Of a stretch of DNA of 64,000 nucleotides, positions 1-11,100 are shown in pieces. The notes below the pieces were generated by a model that had not been told where the DNA came from, ran no database searches, and saw nothing but the letters and a program-made list of their open reading frames with translations. The position numbers and the translations under genes are program-made. Position 1 is the first letter of the stretch. Each line of letters starts with the position of its first letter. The DNA lies in the NCBI RefSeq assembly GCF_000153125.2, contig NZ_CM002299.1, positions 434,809 through 498,808 on the forward strand, given 5' to 3'. The stretch is from Congregibacter litoralis KT71 (lineage in GTDB: Bacteria; Pseudomonadota; Gammaproteobacteria; Pseudomonadales; Halieaceae).

Positions 1-1034
1 TTCTCAAGAACCCCGAGCCATTCCTTCAGGGGGAGGGGCGCGTCGGGAGCGAGCGCCGCCCCAGGCAATTGCTCCTCGGGGCCGCGATACCCGTGGCGGG
101 AGTCATAGGTCATGAGGCCGTCCACCACAGCCGCGCTGGCGACCTGCTGCAATTTGCTATCCAGGGTGGTGTAGACGCTATAGCCCTCGTTGTAAGCGGA
201 CATGCCGTAGCGCTGCACCATCTGACGCCGGGCCATCTCCGCAGCATACTGGGCTTCCAGGGAGATGCGCGCGCCATGCTGGGTGGCGGTCACAGGCAGT
301 GCGACCGCCGCGTCATAGGTCGCCTGGTCGATGTAATCCAGGGACAGCATTCTTCCGAGAATCCAGTTGCGCCGGTCTTTGCCGGCCTTGGGTCCACTGA
401 GGGGGTTATTCCGGGACGGTGATTTGGGAATGCCCGCCAGCATCGCGTGCTGGGCAAGATTCAGTTCACCAATGCCTTTGCCGTAATACACCTGGGAGGC
501 GGCTTCAAAACCGTAGGAGCGGTGACCAAGGAACACACGGTTCACGTACAGCTCAAAAATTTCTTCCTTGGAGAGGCGCCGCTCGATTTCGATGGCAAGG
601 AGTATCTCGTTGAATTTCCGCATGAACGTGCGATCGAGAGTCAGGAAGTAATTCCGCGCCACCTGCATGGTGAGCGTACTGCCCCCGGAGCCTTTTTCGC
701 CCGTGAGCACAAGCTCTGACACAGCCCGCAGCAGCCCGCCGAAATCAATGCCGCCATGGGAGAAGAAGCCGTCGTCTTCCGCCGCCAGTAGCGCCAGCAC
801 AAACTGCTGTGGGATCTGATCGTAGGTCAGGGGGTTACGCTTCTGTTCACCAAACTGCCCGATGAGATCGCCGTCACGGGTATACACGCGCATGGGTGTT
901 TGCAGGCGAACGTCGCGGAGGGTTTCGACATTCGGGAGATTGGGACTGAGATACAGATAGATGCCGGCAAATAGCCAGCAACCACCAAAAAAGCCCAACA
1001 CCGTAAGGCGCAGGGGCCAGCGCAGCAATTTCAC
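1..1034 (-). CDS. ponA: Penicillin-binding protein 1A, N-terminal part (cut by window edge)
   Basis: Bifunctional class A PBP that polymerises and cross-links peptidoglycan in the periplasm. Only about 344 N-terminal codons are in the window; the reading frame is open to the left edge. The GTG at 1032-1034 is preceded by GGAG at a 5-nt spacing. A short cytoplasmic stretch (VKLLRWPLRLTVLG) leads into one membrane anchor, followed by the glycosyltransferase-51 motifs EDDGFFSHGG, GGSTLTMQ and RKFNEILLAIEIER, including the catalytic Glu of the EDxxFF motif. The transpeptidase domain would lie outside. It is divergent from pilM, the standard ponA//pilM arrangement of pseudomonads and relatives. 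Family assignment is firm; ponA versus mrcA is naming only. Confidence 0.93.
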   Translation of the reverse strand, partial: MKLLRWPLRLTVLGFFGGCWLFAGIYLYLSPNLPNVETLRDVRLQTPMRVYTRDGDLIGQFGEQKRNPLTYDQIPQQFVLALLAAEDDGFFSHGGIDFGGLLRAVSELVLTGEKGSGGSTLTMQVARNYFLTLDRTFMRKFNEILLAIEIERRLSKEEIFELYVNRVFLGHRSYGFEAASQVYYGKGIGELNLAQHAMLAGIPKSPSRNNPLSGPKAGKDRRNWILGRMLSLDYIDQATYDAAVALPVTATQHGARISLEAQYAAEMARRQMVQRYGMSAYNEGYSVYTTLDSKLQQVASAAVVDGLMTYDSRHGYRGPEEQLPGAALAPDAPLPLKEWLGVLE

Positions 1035-2314
<1,280 letters not shown>

Positions 2315-2315
<1 letters not shown>

Positions 2316-2881
2316 TGGCACGCATTAATTTACTCCCCTGGAGAGAGGCCCGGCGCGAGGAACTGAAGCGCGCTTTTCTGAGTATCCTGGGTCTGGTTGC
2401 CGCCGCTGCCGTGATTCTGGTGATGCTGGGCGACCGCTTCGTGAATTCGCAGATTGATGGCCAGCGAGCCCGCAACAATTACATCTCTTCCAATATCAGC
2501 GAACTCGACAAGCAGGTCGAAGAGATCAAGGACCTGCAGCGCAAGCGCAACCAGCTGATTGAGCGCATGCGGGTGATTCAGGAGTTGCAGGGCAACCGTC
2601 CGATTATCGTGCGTGTGCTGGATCAGTTGGTGCGCACTGTGCCCGACGGGGTGTTTTACACCAATGTCAGTGCCCGGGGCGTTGACCTGAGAGTCAATGG
2701 TGTTGCGGAATCCAACAACCGGGTGTCGAGTCTCATGCGTCGTCTGGATGCATCGGATTGGCTGAAAGACCCGAATCTTGATGCCGTTCGCGCCGCACCC
2801 ACCTACGGCGATCAGGCCAACACTTTTGATCTGAGCGTCAAAGTGGATTTGCCCGCTAAAGACAATGAGTCGGGGGATTGA
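2315..2881 (+). CDS. pilN: Type IV pilus assembly protein PilN
   Basis: Bitopic inner-membrane protein of the alignment subcomplex. It pairs with PilO in the periplasm and binds PilM through its cytoplasmic tail. 188 aa. The conserved tail MARINLLPWREARREELKR (PilM-binding INLLPWR motif) is followed by one membrane helix (about residues 22-42), a coiled-coil stretch rich in E/K/Q (50-90) and a ferredoxin-like periplasmic domain. Its ATG overlaps the pilM TAA, implying translational coupling. Confidence 0.95.
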
Positions 2882-2884
2882 TCG

Positions 2885-3499
2885 ATGGCGTTAGATGACA
2901 CGCTGCGCTCCCTCCGGGAATTTGATGTCAATGACATCAACCTCGATAACATCGGCACTTTGCCCGTGGTGGTCAAGGTCATCCTCTGTGCTCTGTTGTT
3001 TGCCCTGGTGCTTGTCGGGGGCTACTACTACCACATCAAGGATCTGCAGCTGCAGCTGGCCAGCGAGCAGAGCCGCGAGTCCACGCTCAAGCAGGACTAC
3101 GAGAAGAAAGCTTTTCAGGTGGCCAACCTGGATGCCTACCGGCGTCAGATGGCTGAGATGGAAGAGTCCTTTGGCGCCCTGATCAGCCAGTTGCCCTCGG
3201 ACACGGAAGTGCCGGGACTCCTGGAAGATATTACTAACAAGGGCCTGCTCAACGGCCTGGCGATCAGCAGCATCGATCTGCAACCTGAGGTCAGCCGCGA
3301 ATTCTATGTGGAGCTCCCCATCGCGATTGTGGCGAGCGGCTCCTACCACGACCTCGGGGCTTTTGTGAGCGGCATGGCCGGTCTCCCGCGCATCGTCACC
3401 CTTCACGACTTCACCATCAGTGCCAGTAGCAGTAATTCCGCGGCTCTGAGCATGAACATCACCGCCAAGACCTATCGTTACAAGGACGGGGAGGGCTAA
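2885..3499 (+). CDS. pilO: Type IV pilus assembly protein PilO
   Basis: Inner-membrane partner of PilN in the PilNOP alignment subcomplex. 204 aa: a cytoplasmic N-terminus of about 30 residues, one membrane helix (VVKVILCALLFALVLVGGYYY, about 29-49), a coiled coil (about 55-100), then the PilO periplasmic domain with GLLEDITNKGLLNGL and TAKTYRY. It starts 3 nt after the pilN stop and overlaps pilP by 1 nt. Confidence 0.95.
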   Translation: MALDDTLRSLREFDVNDINLDNIGTLPVVVKVILCALLFALVLVGGYYYHIKDLQLQLASEQSRESTLKQDYEKKAFQVANLDAYRRQMAEMEESFGALISQLPSDTEVPGLLEDITNKGLLNGLAISSIDLQPEVSREFYVELPIAIVASGSYHDLGAFVSGMAGLPRIVTLHDFTISASSSNSAALSMNITAKTYRYKDGEG

Positions 3500-4032
3500 T
3501 GATGAAAGCGACGAAGCATCTCGCGCTGCTCCTGCCGCTTTTCCTGCTGGTCGCCGGCTGCACCTCCCGGGACTTCTCTGATCTTGACAGTTTTATGGCG
3601 GAGAAGCGTGCCCGCCCCGGCGGCATCATTGCTCCCATACCGACTTTTAAGGCCTATGAGGCCTTCGCCTACAGCGCCACGCGTCTGCGCAGCCCCTTCG
3701 ACCGGCCCATCGAGGTTCGGGAGATCACCCAGCTGCAGTCCATCAGCGCCATCAAGCCTGACGACAACCGCGCCAAAGAATTTCTTGAGCAATACACTTT
3801 TGACTCCCTTGCAATGGTGGGGTCTCTGGAGAGAGGAGCCAACAATTGGAGCCTCGTGAGGGATCCCGAAGGCGGGATTCATCGCGTGCAGGTGGGTAAC
3901 TACCTGGGCCGTAACCACGGCAAGATTGTTGAGATGACAGATACCTATTTGGCCGTGGTGGAAATCGTTACGGACGGCACAAGCGACGGTTGGGTAGAGC
4001 GACCGCGCACCATAGAACTGAGCGGCTTGTAG
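3499..4032 (+). CDS. pilP: Type IV pilus assembly lipoprotein PilP
   Basis: Periplasmic lipoprotein that bridges the inner-membrane PilNO complex to the PilQ secretin. 177 aa. A lipoprotein signal peptide ends in the lipobox LVAGC with the modified Cys at residue 21. The PilP/GspC-like HR domain follows (YSATRLRSPFDRP, then GSLERGANNWSLVRDPEGGIHRV and the typical KIVEMTDTYLAVVEIVTDG). The start overlaps the pilO stop; a second ATG lies directly after the first. Confidence 0.95.
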   Translation: MMKATKHLALLLPLFLLVAGCTSRDFSDLDSFMAEKRARPGGIIAPIPTFKAYEAFAYSATRLRSPFDRPIEVREITQLQSISAIKPDDNRAKEFLEQYTFDSLAMVGSLERGANNWSLVRDPEGGIHRVQVGNYLGRNHGKIVEMTDTYLAVVEIVTDGTSDGWVERPRTIELSGL

Positions 4033-4042
4033 GTCGCCCTGG

Positions 4043-6238
4043 GTGAAGACCATGAATGGAAATCAATCTGCGAGGGCTGAAATGGCCATGAACGCTGAGC
4101 GCGGGAACGCTGGCGTAATGGCATGGCGCAAGGTCCTGAGTCGATCCGCTCTGCGCGTTCTTGGGACGATGCTGGCGCTTTTAAGCTGCACTCAGGCCTT
4201 CGCTACGGCAGTTACGGATATCGAGTTCAGCTCGCGCCCCGGCAGCAAATTTGAAGTGCGCCTGGATTTTGATGAGGCGCCACCGTCAGAGTTGCAGTCC
4301 TACACTATTGAAAAGCCCGCGCGTATTTCCATCGATTTCCCCAACACAACTTCTCAGCTCGAGCGTCGTCGCTACAGCCTGCCCTACGGTAATGCCACGG
4401 GTGTTCTGGTGCTGGAATCCGGTGACCGCACGCGCCTGGTGTTGAATCTGGTGAAACTGGTTCCCTACGACACCCGTGTCGAGGGCAACAGTCTGTTTTT
4501 GACCGTGGGACAGGATGCGGACGCGGAGTACTTCAAACAGGAAAGCGATGCTAATTCGGTCAAAACCAGAATTGAGTCCGTTGCCGACGTGCGCTCCAGC
4601 ATCTCCGATCTGCAGTTCCAGCGCTCCCCCGCGGGTGAGGGTCGCTTGATCCTTCAGCTCACGGATCCTTCCGTTGACGTCAACGTGTTCAGCGAGAGCG
4701 GCGATATCAAGGTCGAGTTTCTCGATACGGATATTCCCGAGCGCCTGCTGCGCCGCTATGACGTCACGGACTTTGCCACGCCCGTAAACAGCGTGGATGT
4801 GAACACCTCCGAGCGCGGCACGGCCCTGACCCTCAAAACCAGCGGGCCCTTTGATTACCTGGCCTATCAGACAGACAATGAGTATGTCGTCAGCATCAAG
4901 CCCCTGAGCAAGAAAGAGGCGGAGGAACGACGCAACGAGTTTGCCTACGTCGGTGATCGTATCTCCCTGAACTTCCAGGACATCGAAGTGCGCGCGGTAC
5001 TTCAACTGATCGCTGATTTTACAGAGCTCAACCTGGTGGCCAGTGATACGGTATCCGGTCGCATCACCCTGCGGTTGAAGAACGTGCCCTGGGATCAGGC
5101 CCTCGAGCTGGTGCTCAAGACCAAGGGTCTGGATAAGCGTCAGATTGGCAACGTGTTAATGGTGGCGCCCGCGGCAGAGATTGCCGAGCGGGAGCGTCAG
5201 GAGATTGAAGCCAACAAGCAGATTGCAGAACTGGCGCCCCTCTCCAGTGAGTTCATCCGCATTCGCTATGCCAACGCCGCAGATATCGTGGGCCTCTTCC
5301 AGGCAGGGTCTGAGGATGGCGGAAGCCTCATCTCATCCCGCGGCTCGGTGATTGTCGAGGCGCGCACCAATTCCCTGATCGTTACGGAGACCTCCGCAAA
5401 ACTGGCCGAGATTCGGGAGCTCATCGATCGCGTTGATATCCCCATCCGCCAGGTCATGATCGAGTCGCGTATTGTGATTGCGCAGTCCGATCTCGAGAAA
5501 GAACTGGGTATTCAGTGGGGTGGTGGTTACCTCGAGCCCGATGCCAATGGCAATATTCTGTCGGTTACGGGTGACGCTACGAATGCGGTGAACCTGAACA
5601 ACTCGGTAATTAACGGTACGCAGCCGGATCTTTCTTACCCGGGTGCTCTGTTGGTGGACCTGGGATCCGGCTCCGCAACCAGCGGTTTTGCCGTCGGCTT
5701 TACCTCCAGCGAGCTGTTTTTGACGGCAGAGCTCTCCGCCCTTGAAGCGGCGGGCAAGAGTGAAGTGGTATCCCAGCCGAAGGTGATTACCGGTGACAAG
5801 CAGCCGGCGACGATCAAGTCCGGTACGGAGATTCCTTTCCAGCAGGCGGCAGCGAGTGGCGCCACCGCCGTGCAGTTTAAGGAAGCCGTGCTGAAGTTGG
5901 ACGTTACGCCGAACATCACTCCCGATGACCGTATTCTTCTGGATCTGGTGATTAATCAGGATTCCGTGGGTGATCTTGTGCCGTCCGGTCAGGGGGGGCT
6001 GATTCCCGCTATCGATACCACCCAGCTGACGACGCAGGTACTGGTTGGCAACGGTGAGACCGTGGTCCTCGGTGGGGTGTTCCGCACGGAGAACCTGGAA
6101 ACCACCTCCAAGGTGCCGTTTTTCGGCGACCTGCCCTACGTAGGCGCGCTGTTCCGAAATGAGTCCAGCCAGCGCACGAAGACCGAAACGCTGATCTTTA
6201 TCACGCCAAGGATCCTCGCTGACACATTGCTCGATTAA
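4043..6238 (+). CDS. pilQ: Type IV pilus secretin PilQ
   Basis: Outer-membrane secretin that forms the gated pore for the pilus fibre. 731 aa. A signal-anchor-like N-terminus ends near residue 50 (CTQAFA), two AMIN domains (about 55-270) bind peptidoglycan, then come the secretin N0/STN domain (DIEVRAVLQLIADFTELNLV, about 312-331), an N1 KH-like domain (about 395-480) and the C-terminal secretin barrel with VSQPKVITGDKQPATIKSG and the signature VPFFGDLPYVGALFRN. The listed start is GTG 4043; ATG 4052 is also possible. It closes the pilMNOPQ run and is followed 82 nt later by aroK, as in pseudomonads. Confidence 0.95.
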   Translation: MKTMNGNQSARAEMAMNAERGNAGVMAWRKVLSRSALRVLGTMLALLSCTQAFATAVTDIEFSSRPGSKFEVRLDFDEAPPSELQSYTIEKPARISIDFPNTTSQLERRRYSLPYGNATGVLVLESGDRTRLVLNLVKLVPYDTRVEGNSLFLTVGQDADAEYFKQESDANSVKTRIESVADVRSSISDLQFQRSPAGEGRLILQLTDPSVDVNVFSESGDIKVEFLDTDIPERLLRRYDVTDFATPVNSVDVNTSERGTALTLKTSGPFDYLAYQTDNEYVVSIKPLSKKEAEERRNEFAYVGDRISLNFQDIEVRAVLQLIADFTELNLVASDTVSGRITLRLKNVPWDQALELVLKTKGLDKRQIGNVLMVAPAAEIAERERQEIEANKQIAELAPLSSEFIRIRYANAADIVGLFQAGSEDGGSLISSRGSVIVEARTNSLIVTETSAKLAEIRELIDRVDIPIRQVMIESRIVIAQSDLEKELGIQWGGGYLEPDANGNILSVTGDATNAVNLNNSVINGTQPDLSYPGALLVDLGSGSATSGFAVGFTSSELFLTAELSALEAAGKSEVVSQPKVITGDKQPATIKSGTEIPFQQAAASGATAVQFKEAVLKLDVTPNITPDDRILLDLVINQDSVGDLVPSGQGGLIPAIDTTQLTTQVLVGNGETVVLGGVFRTENLETTSKVPFFGDLPYVGALFRNESSQRTKTETLIFITPRILADTLLD

Positions 6239-6286
6239 TGCAAGCCCGGTGCTGGCAGACTATGGCGGCACCGCGCTTGTGAGCGG

Positions 6287-6328
6287 TCTCCTTTGAGCAA
6301 CCTCTTTTGAGTAACCTCTTTTGAGCAA
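6287..6328. repeat. Three tandem 14-bp copies across the aroK start codon
   Basis: Three consecutive 14-bp units: TCTCCTTTGAGCAA (6287-6300), CCTCTTTTGAGTAA (6301-6314) and CCTCTTTTGAGCAA (6315-6328). The third copy carries the TTG start and first codons of aroK (TTG AGC AAC). The first two copies contain the same TTG AGY AAC but run into TGA within six codons. Confidence 0.85.
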
Positions 6329-6833
6329 CTACAACCGCGTGTTTCTTGTGGGTCCCATGGGTGCGGGGAAAACAACCATCGGTAAGTTGCTGGCGCGGGG
6401 TCTCAAGCTGGGCTTTGCCGACAGTGACTCCGAGATCGAATCCCGCACCGGTGCCGACATCGCCTGGATTTTTGATGTCGAAGGGGAAGAGGGGTTCAGG
6501 AATAGGGAAGAATCCGTCATCGATGAAATGACGCTTCTCGATCACACCGTTCTGGCCACCGGTGGGGGCGTAGTGATGCGAAATGCCAATCGGCGGGTCC
6601 TGGCCTCGAGGGGCTTTGTTATCTACCTCCACGCGACCCTCGATGAACAGATCCGCAGAACCCGCGGAGACCGCAGCCGGCCGCTGCTCAATGGCAAGGA
6701 TCCGGAAGCGACCCTCCGGGAGCTCTTTGCCCTTCGGGATCCCCTGTACCGGGAGATCGCGGATCACGTTATCGATACGGACAGCAGCAGCCCCAAGGTG
6801 ATTGCACAGAGACTCCTTGCACAGTTACCTTAA
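6321..6833 (+). CDS. aroK: Shikimate kinase I
   Basis: Phosphorylates shikimate at the 3-hydroxyl in aromatic amino acid synthesis, in the cytoplasm. 170 aa, typical. The Walker A loop GPMGAGKTTIG starts near residue 11. Shikimate-binding residues lie in FADSDSEIE, EEGFRNREESV and LATGGGVVMR. The lid is RTRGDRSRPLL and the adenine-side motif is LRDPLYREIADHVIDT. The start is set at TTG 6321, since E. coli AroK begins a similar distance before the P-loop, but no clear Shine-Dalgarno precedes it and the codon sits in a tandem repeat. It is followed 30 nt later by aroB. A second, diverged homologue lies at 47239-47757. Confidence 0.93.
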   Translation: MSNYNRVFLVGPMGAGKTTIGKLLARGLKLGFADSDSEIESRTGADIAWIFDVEGEEGFRNREESVIDEMTLLDHTVLATGGGVVMRNANRRVLASRGFVIYLHATLDEQIRRTRGDRSRPLLNGKDPEATLRELFALRDPLYREIADHVIDTDSSSPKVIAQRLLAQLP

Positions 6834-6863
6834 GACGCCCAGTCCCAGCGCAGTTTTAGCCCC

Positions 6864-7949
6864 ATGAGAACACTCAACGTCCAGCTCGAAGAGCGCAGCT
6901 ACCCCATCTACATAGAAAGTGGCGTGCTGGATGACGCTGAGCGCCTGAACCGCCACATTAAGGGCAAGCAGGTGGTGATTATCAGCAATACCACCGTCGC
7001 GCCGCTGTACATGGAACGTCTGCTCGGGCACCTGGACGAGTCCCTGAAGGTTTCCCGGGTCTTACTCCCCGACGGCGAAGAGCACAAGACCCTGGCAACC
7101 CTCGAACAGATCTTTGACACCGCCCTTCGCGACAATCACAACCGCAGCACCAGCTTTATTGCCCTCGGTGGTGGCGTGGTGGGCGACATGGCCGGTTTTG
7201 CCGCGGCCAGCTATCAGCGCGGCGTGAACTTTATTCAGATACCTACGACGCTCCTGGCCCAGGTGGACTCCAGCGTCGGTGGTAAAACGGGCGTCAATCA
7301 TCCCCTGGGCAAAAACATGATTGGCGCTTTTTACCAGCCCCAGGCGGTGTTTATCGACCCCGATGTGCTGGATAGTCTCCCGGCCCGTGAATATGCCGCG
7401 GGTCTTGCGGAGGTCATCAAGTACGGCCTGATCTGCGATCCCGCGTTTTATCAGTGGATGCATCAGCATCGCGATGATTTTGTCGCCCGTAAAAAAGTGG
7501 TGCTTGAAGAGGCCATTGAGCGCAGCTGCGCCGCGAAGGCGCGGGTGGTTGCCGAGGACGAGCGCGAGGGCGGCATCCGCGCAATCCTGAATCTGGGACA
7601 CACCTTTGGTCATGCCATCGAGGCGGCTCAGGGCTATGGCCGCTGGCTCCATGGTGAGGCGGTCGCCGCCGGTATGGTCCTCGCCGCCCGGCTCTCGGCG
7701 CGTCGCGGCTGTATCAGCGATAGCGAGGTCGACGAACTCGTGGACTGGCTGGAGGCTATGGACCTGCCCACGACGCCACCGGAGGATATGTCCGTCGCTA
7801 CCTGGACCCAGCATATGCTCCGTGACAAAAAGGTCGTCGATGGCAGGCTGCGCCTCGTCCTTCTCGATGCGGTGGGGAACGCGGCTATTGTCGATGATCT
7901 CCCCAGGGCCGAACTCGAGGCCTTTCTCGAGACCTTTTGCCCCGAATAA
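6864..7949 (+). CDS. aroB: 3-dehydroquinate synthase
   Basis: NAD- and zinc-dependent cyclase that converts DAHP to 3-dehydroquinate, the second step of the shikimate pathway. 361 aa, normal length. It shows the NAD-binding loop (LLPDGEEHKTL, residues 65-75), ALGGGVVGDMAGFAAA, the GGKTGVNHPLGKNMIGAFYQP signature region and the zinc ligands in LAEVIKYGL and LNLGHTFGHAIE (with a further His in LHGEAVAAGM). It lies in the aroK-aroB pair. In many relatives a SPOR-domain protein (DamX) follows aroB; here gltB follows instead. Confidence 0.96.
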   Translation: MRTLNVQLEERSYPIYIESGVLDDAERLNRHIKGKQVVIISNTTVAPLYMERLLGHLDESLKVSRVLLPDGEEHKTLATLEQIFDTALRDNHNRSTSFIALGGGVVGDMAGFAAASYQRGVNFIQIPTTLLAQVDSSVGGKTGVNHPLGKNMIGAFYQPQAVFIDPDVLDSLPAREYAAGLAEVIKYGLICDPAFYQWMHQHRDDFVARKKVVLEEAIERSCAAKARVVAEDEREGGIRAILNLGHTFGHAIEAAQGYGRWLHGEAVAAGMVLAARLSARRGCISDSEVDELVDWLEAMDLPTTPPEDMSVATWTQHMLRDKKVVDGRLRLVLLDAVGNAAIVDDLPRAELEAFLETFCPE

Positions 7950-8040
7950 ACAGGTTTGTTCCCGTTTTCCCAACTGTGTAAACTTGCTCCCCCCCGCCTG
8001 CAGTAAAAACCACGCAGCAGCAGGTACCGGCCGGTTTTTT

Positions 8041-8098
8041 TCGCGCCCATATCGCGCCTATATCGCGAACACTTATCGCGAACATATTGCGACCATGA
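8041..8098. repeat. Iterated TCGCG repeats upstream of gltB
   Basis: Five imperfect units beginning TCGCG or TGCG follow each other at 11, 11, 13 and 12 nt: TCGCGCCCATA, TCGCGCCTATA, TCGCGAACACTTA, TCGCGAACATAT, TGCGACCATGA. The spacing is close to one DNA turn, so the block may be a phased protein-binding array or simple tandem duplication in the 209-nt aroB-gltB spacer. A run of seven T follows a GC-rich palindrome just upstream (8028-8041), a weak terminator at best. Confidence 0.6.
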
Positions 8099-8158
8099 GG
8101 ATGGTTTACGGGTGAGGGCGGCCACAAGTAATTGTTTTTAAAGGAATACTATCAAGGT

Positions 8159-11100
8159 ATGAGCGCAGGTCTGTACAGCCCTGAAGAAGTCCGCGACAAC
8201 TGCGGTTTTGGTCTTATCGCGCACATGTCGGGCGATGCGAGCCACCGCCTGTTGCAGGTGGCCATTGAGTCCCTGACCTGCATGACCCATCGTGGCGGTA
8301 TCGCATCCGACGGTCGCACCGGCGACGGCTGTGGCCTGCTCATGCAAATGCCCGAGGCCTTTATGCGGGCCCTGGCTAAAGAGCATTTTGATGTCGACTC
8401 CATCGGACGCCTCGCCATCGGACAGATATTCCTTAATCAGGATGAGGCTCTGGCCCAGGCGGGCCGGGACGCGTTGGAGACAGCCCTGGTGGATCGGGGG
8501 CTTACAGTACTGGGGTGGCGCGAAGTACCCATCGACACCAATGTCTGTGGTGAAATAGCGCTTGCGGGCCTGCCACGCATTGAACAGATCTTTATCGATG
8601 CGGGTGAACTGACCCAGGAACAGCTGTCCACCGCGCTGTTTGTTGTGCGCCGTAAGGCCGAAATGGCCACGGAGGGTGATCGGGAATTCTATATCTGCAG
8701 CCTGTCTTCCCGGGTGATTGCCTACAAGGGCCTTGTGATGCCCGTGGACCTGCCGCGCTTTTACCACGATCTGTCCGACGAGCGTCTGTGCACGGCGATC
8801 TGCGTGTTCCACCAGCGTTTTTCTACCAACACCATGCCCCGCTGGCCTCTGGCGCAGCCCTTCAGGCTCCTGGCTCACAATGGCGAGATCAACACCATTG
8901 AAGGCAACCGTAACTGGGCCACGGCGCGGGCTGCCTTGTTTGAAAACGACCGTCTGCCGGATATTGCCGACATAGCGCCCCTGGTCAATCGCAGCGGCTC
9001 CGACTCCTCCAGTCTGGACAATATGCTCGATGTGCTCCTTACCGGGGGCATCGATATGCCCCGGGCCCTGCGCATGTTGATTCCGCCGGCCTGGCAGAAC
9101 ATCGAGTCCATCGATCCGGATCTCAAGGCTTTTTACGAATACCACTCCATGCACATGGAGCCCTGGGACGGACCGGCCGGCATCGTGCTCACCGATGGTC
9201 GCTACGCGGTCTGTGTTCTCGACCGGAACGGCCTCCGCCCGGCGCGCTGGGTGCGCACCACCGATGGATTTATCACCGTCGCCTCGGAAGTGGGCACCCA
9301 TGGTTATAAGAATGAAGACGTGGTTGCCAAGGGCCGTGTGGGCCCGGGGCAGCTGCTGGTCATCGATACGCACACCGGCGAATTTTTGCAGACGGAAGAA
9401 ATCGACAACCGCCTCAAGTCCGCGCACCCCTATAAGCGCTGGCTGAAGGAGAGCTCCCAACGCATTGTGGGGAGCTTCCACGGCGAGGGCACCCAGGGCA
9501 TCGACCCCGACGATCTCCAGTCCTACATGAAAATGTTCCAGGTCAGCTTTGAGGAACGGGAGCAGGTGCTGCGTCCCCTCGCTGAGTCCGGCAACGAGGC
9601 CGTGGGCTCCATGGGAGACGACACGCCTATGGCCGTGCTGTCTCTCAAGCAGCGCTCGCTCTACGATTACTTCCGTCAGAAGTTCGCCCAGGTCACGAAC
9701 CCGCCCATCGATCCCCTGCGCGAAGCCATTGTCATGTCCCTCGAGACCGCCATCGGTGTCGAGCGGAATCTGTTTCACCTGGGGCCGGAGCACGCGGATC
9801 GCGTGATTCTCACCTCGCCGGTGCTGTCTCAGGGTAAATTCAACACCCTCATGAACCTGGATCGACCGGGCTTTCATGTCGCGGATATCGACTGCAGTTT
9901 TGATCCCCGGGAAACCGATCTGCACAGTGCCGTTGAGGCCCTGAAGCAGGAAGCCGAGGCGGCGGTTCGCGACGGCAATACCATCGTGCTGCTATCAGAC
10001 CGACGCATCGAAGGCGGTCGATTGCCCGTGCACAGCCTCCTCGCCACCGGTGCCGTTCATCACCATCTGATACAGGTAGGCCTGCGCTGTAACGCTAACC
10101 TGGTGGTAGAGACCGCCAGCGCCCGGGACTCGCACCAGATCGCCTGCCTCCTCGGCTTTGGCGCTACAGCGGTGTACCCCTATCTGGCTTACTCGGTATT
10201 GGAAGAACTCCTGCGCAGCGGTGAGCTCCTGGGCGAGCCCGGTGTCTGCTACAAGAACTACCGACGCGGCCTGAACAAGGGCCTCCTGAAGATCATGTCC
10301 AAGATGGGAATCTCCGCGGTGAGTTCCTATCGCGGTGCCCAGCTGTTCGAAGCGGTGGGTCTATCCCGGGAGGTCATCGATACGGCCTTTTGTGGCGTAG
10401 CCAGTCGCATTGAGGGTGCGCGTTTTGTCGATCTTCAGGAAGATTCCGAAGCCCTGGCGCGCCTGGCCTGCAGTCAGCGCAAGGGCATCAGCCAGGGCGG
10501 TCTTCTCAAGTATGTTCACGGTCAGGAGTACCACGCCTTCAATCCTGATGTAGTGATGACGCTGCAGCAGGCCGTGTCCACGGGCAGTTACAGTCATTAT
10601 CAAAGCTATGCCAAACTCGTGAACGAGCGCCCCGTCGCCACCCTTCGGGATTTGTTCACCCCCGTTGCCAGTGCTGGGCCCATTCCCATCGATGAGGTGG
10701 AACCCGTTGAAGCGATCATGCAGCGCTTTGATTCTGCCGGTATGTCCCTGGGTGCCCTGAGTCCCGAGGCCCACGAGGCTCTCGCGGCGGCCATGAACCG
10801 TGTGGGCGCGCGCTCAAATTCCGGTGAGGGCGGTGAGGATCCGGCGCGCTTTGGCACCGATCGCGTGTCGAAGATCAAGCAGATTGCCTCGGGTCGCTTC
10901 GGTGTGACTCCCCATTATCTGGTGAACGCGGAAGTCCTTCAGATCAAGGTGGCTCAGGGCGCCAAGCCCGGTGAGGGCGGACAGCTGCCCGGCGGTAAGG
11001 TCAACGAGCTCATTGCCCGATTGCGCTATTCTGTTCCCGGGGTAACGCTGATTTCGCCACCCCCTCACCACGACATCTATTCCATCGAAGATCTTGCCCA

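Noticed and set aside
8138..9925. 595-codon open frame antisense to gltB
   Set aside because: Low-complexity, His/Gly/Arg-rich translation with no domain; it mirrors the codon bias of gltB and has no ribosome site.
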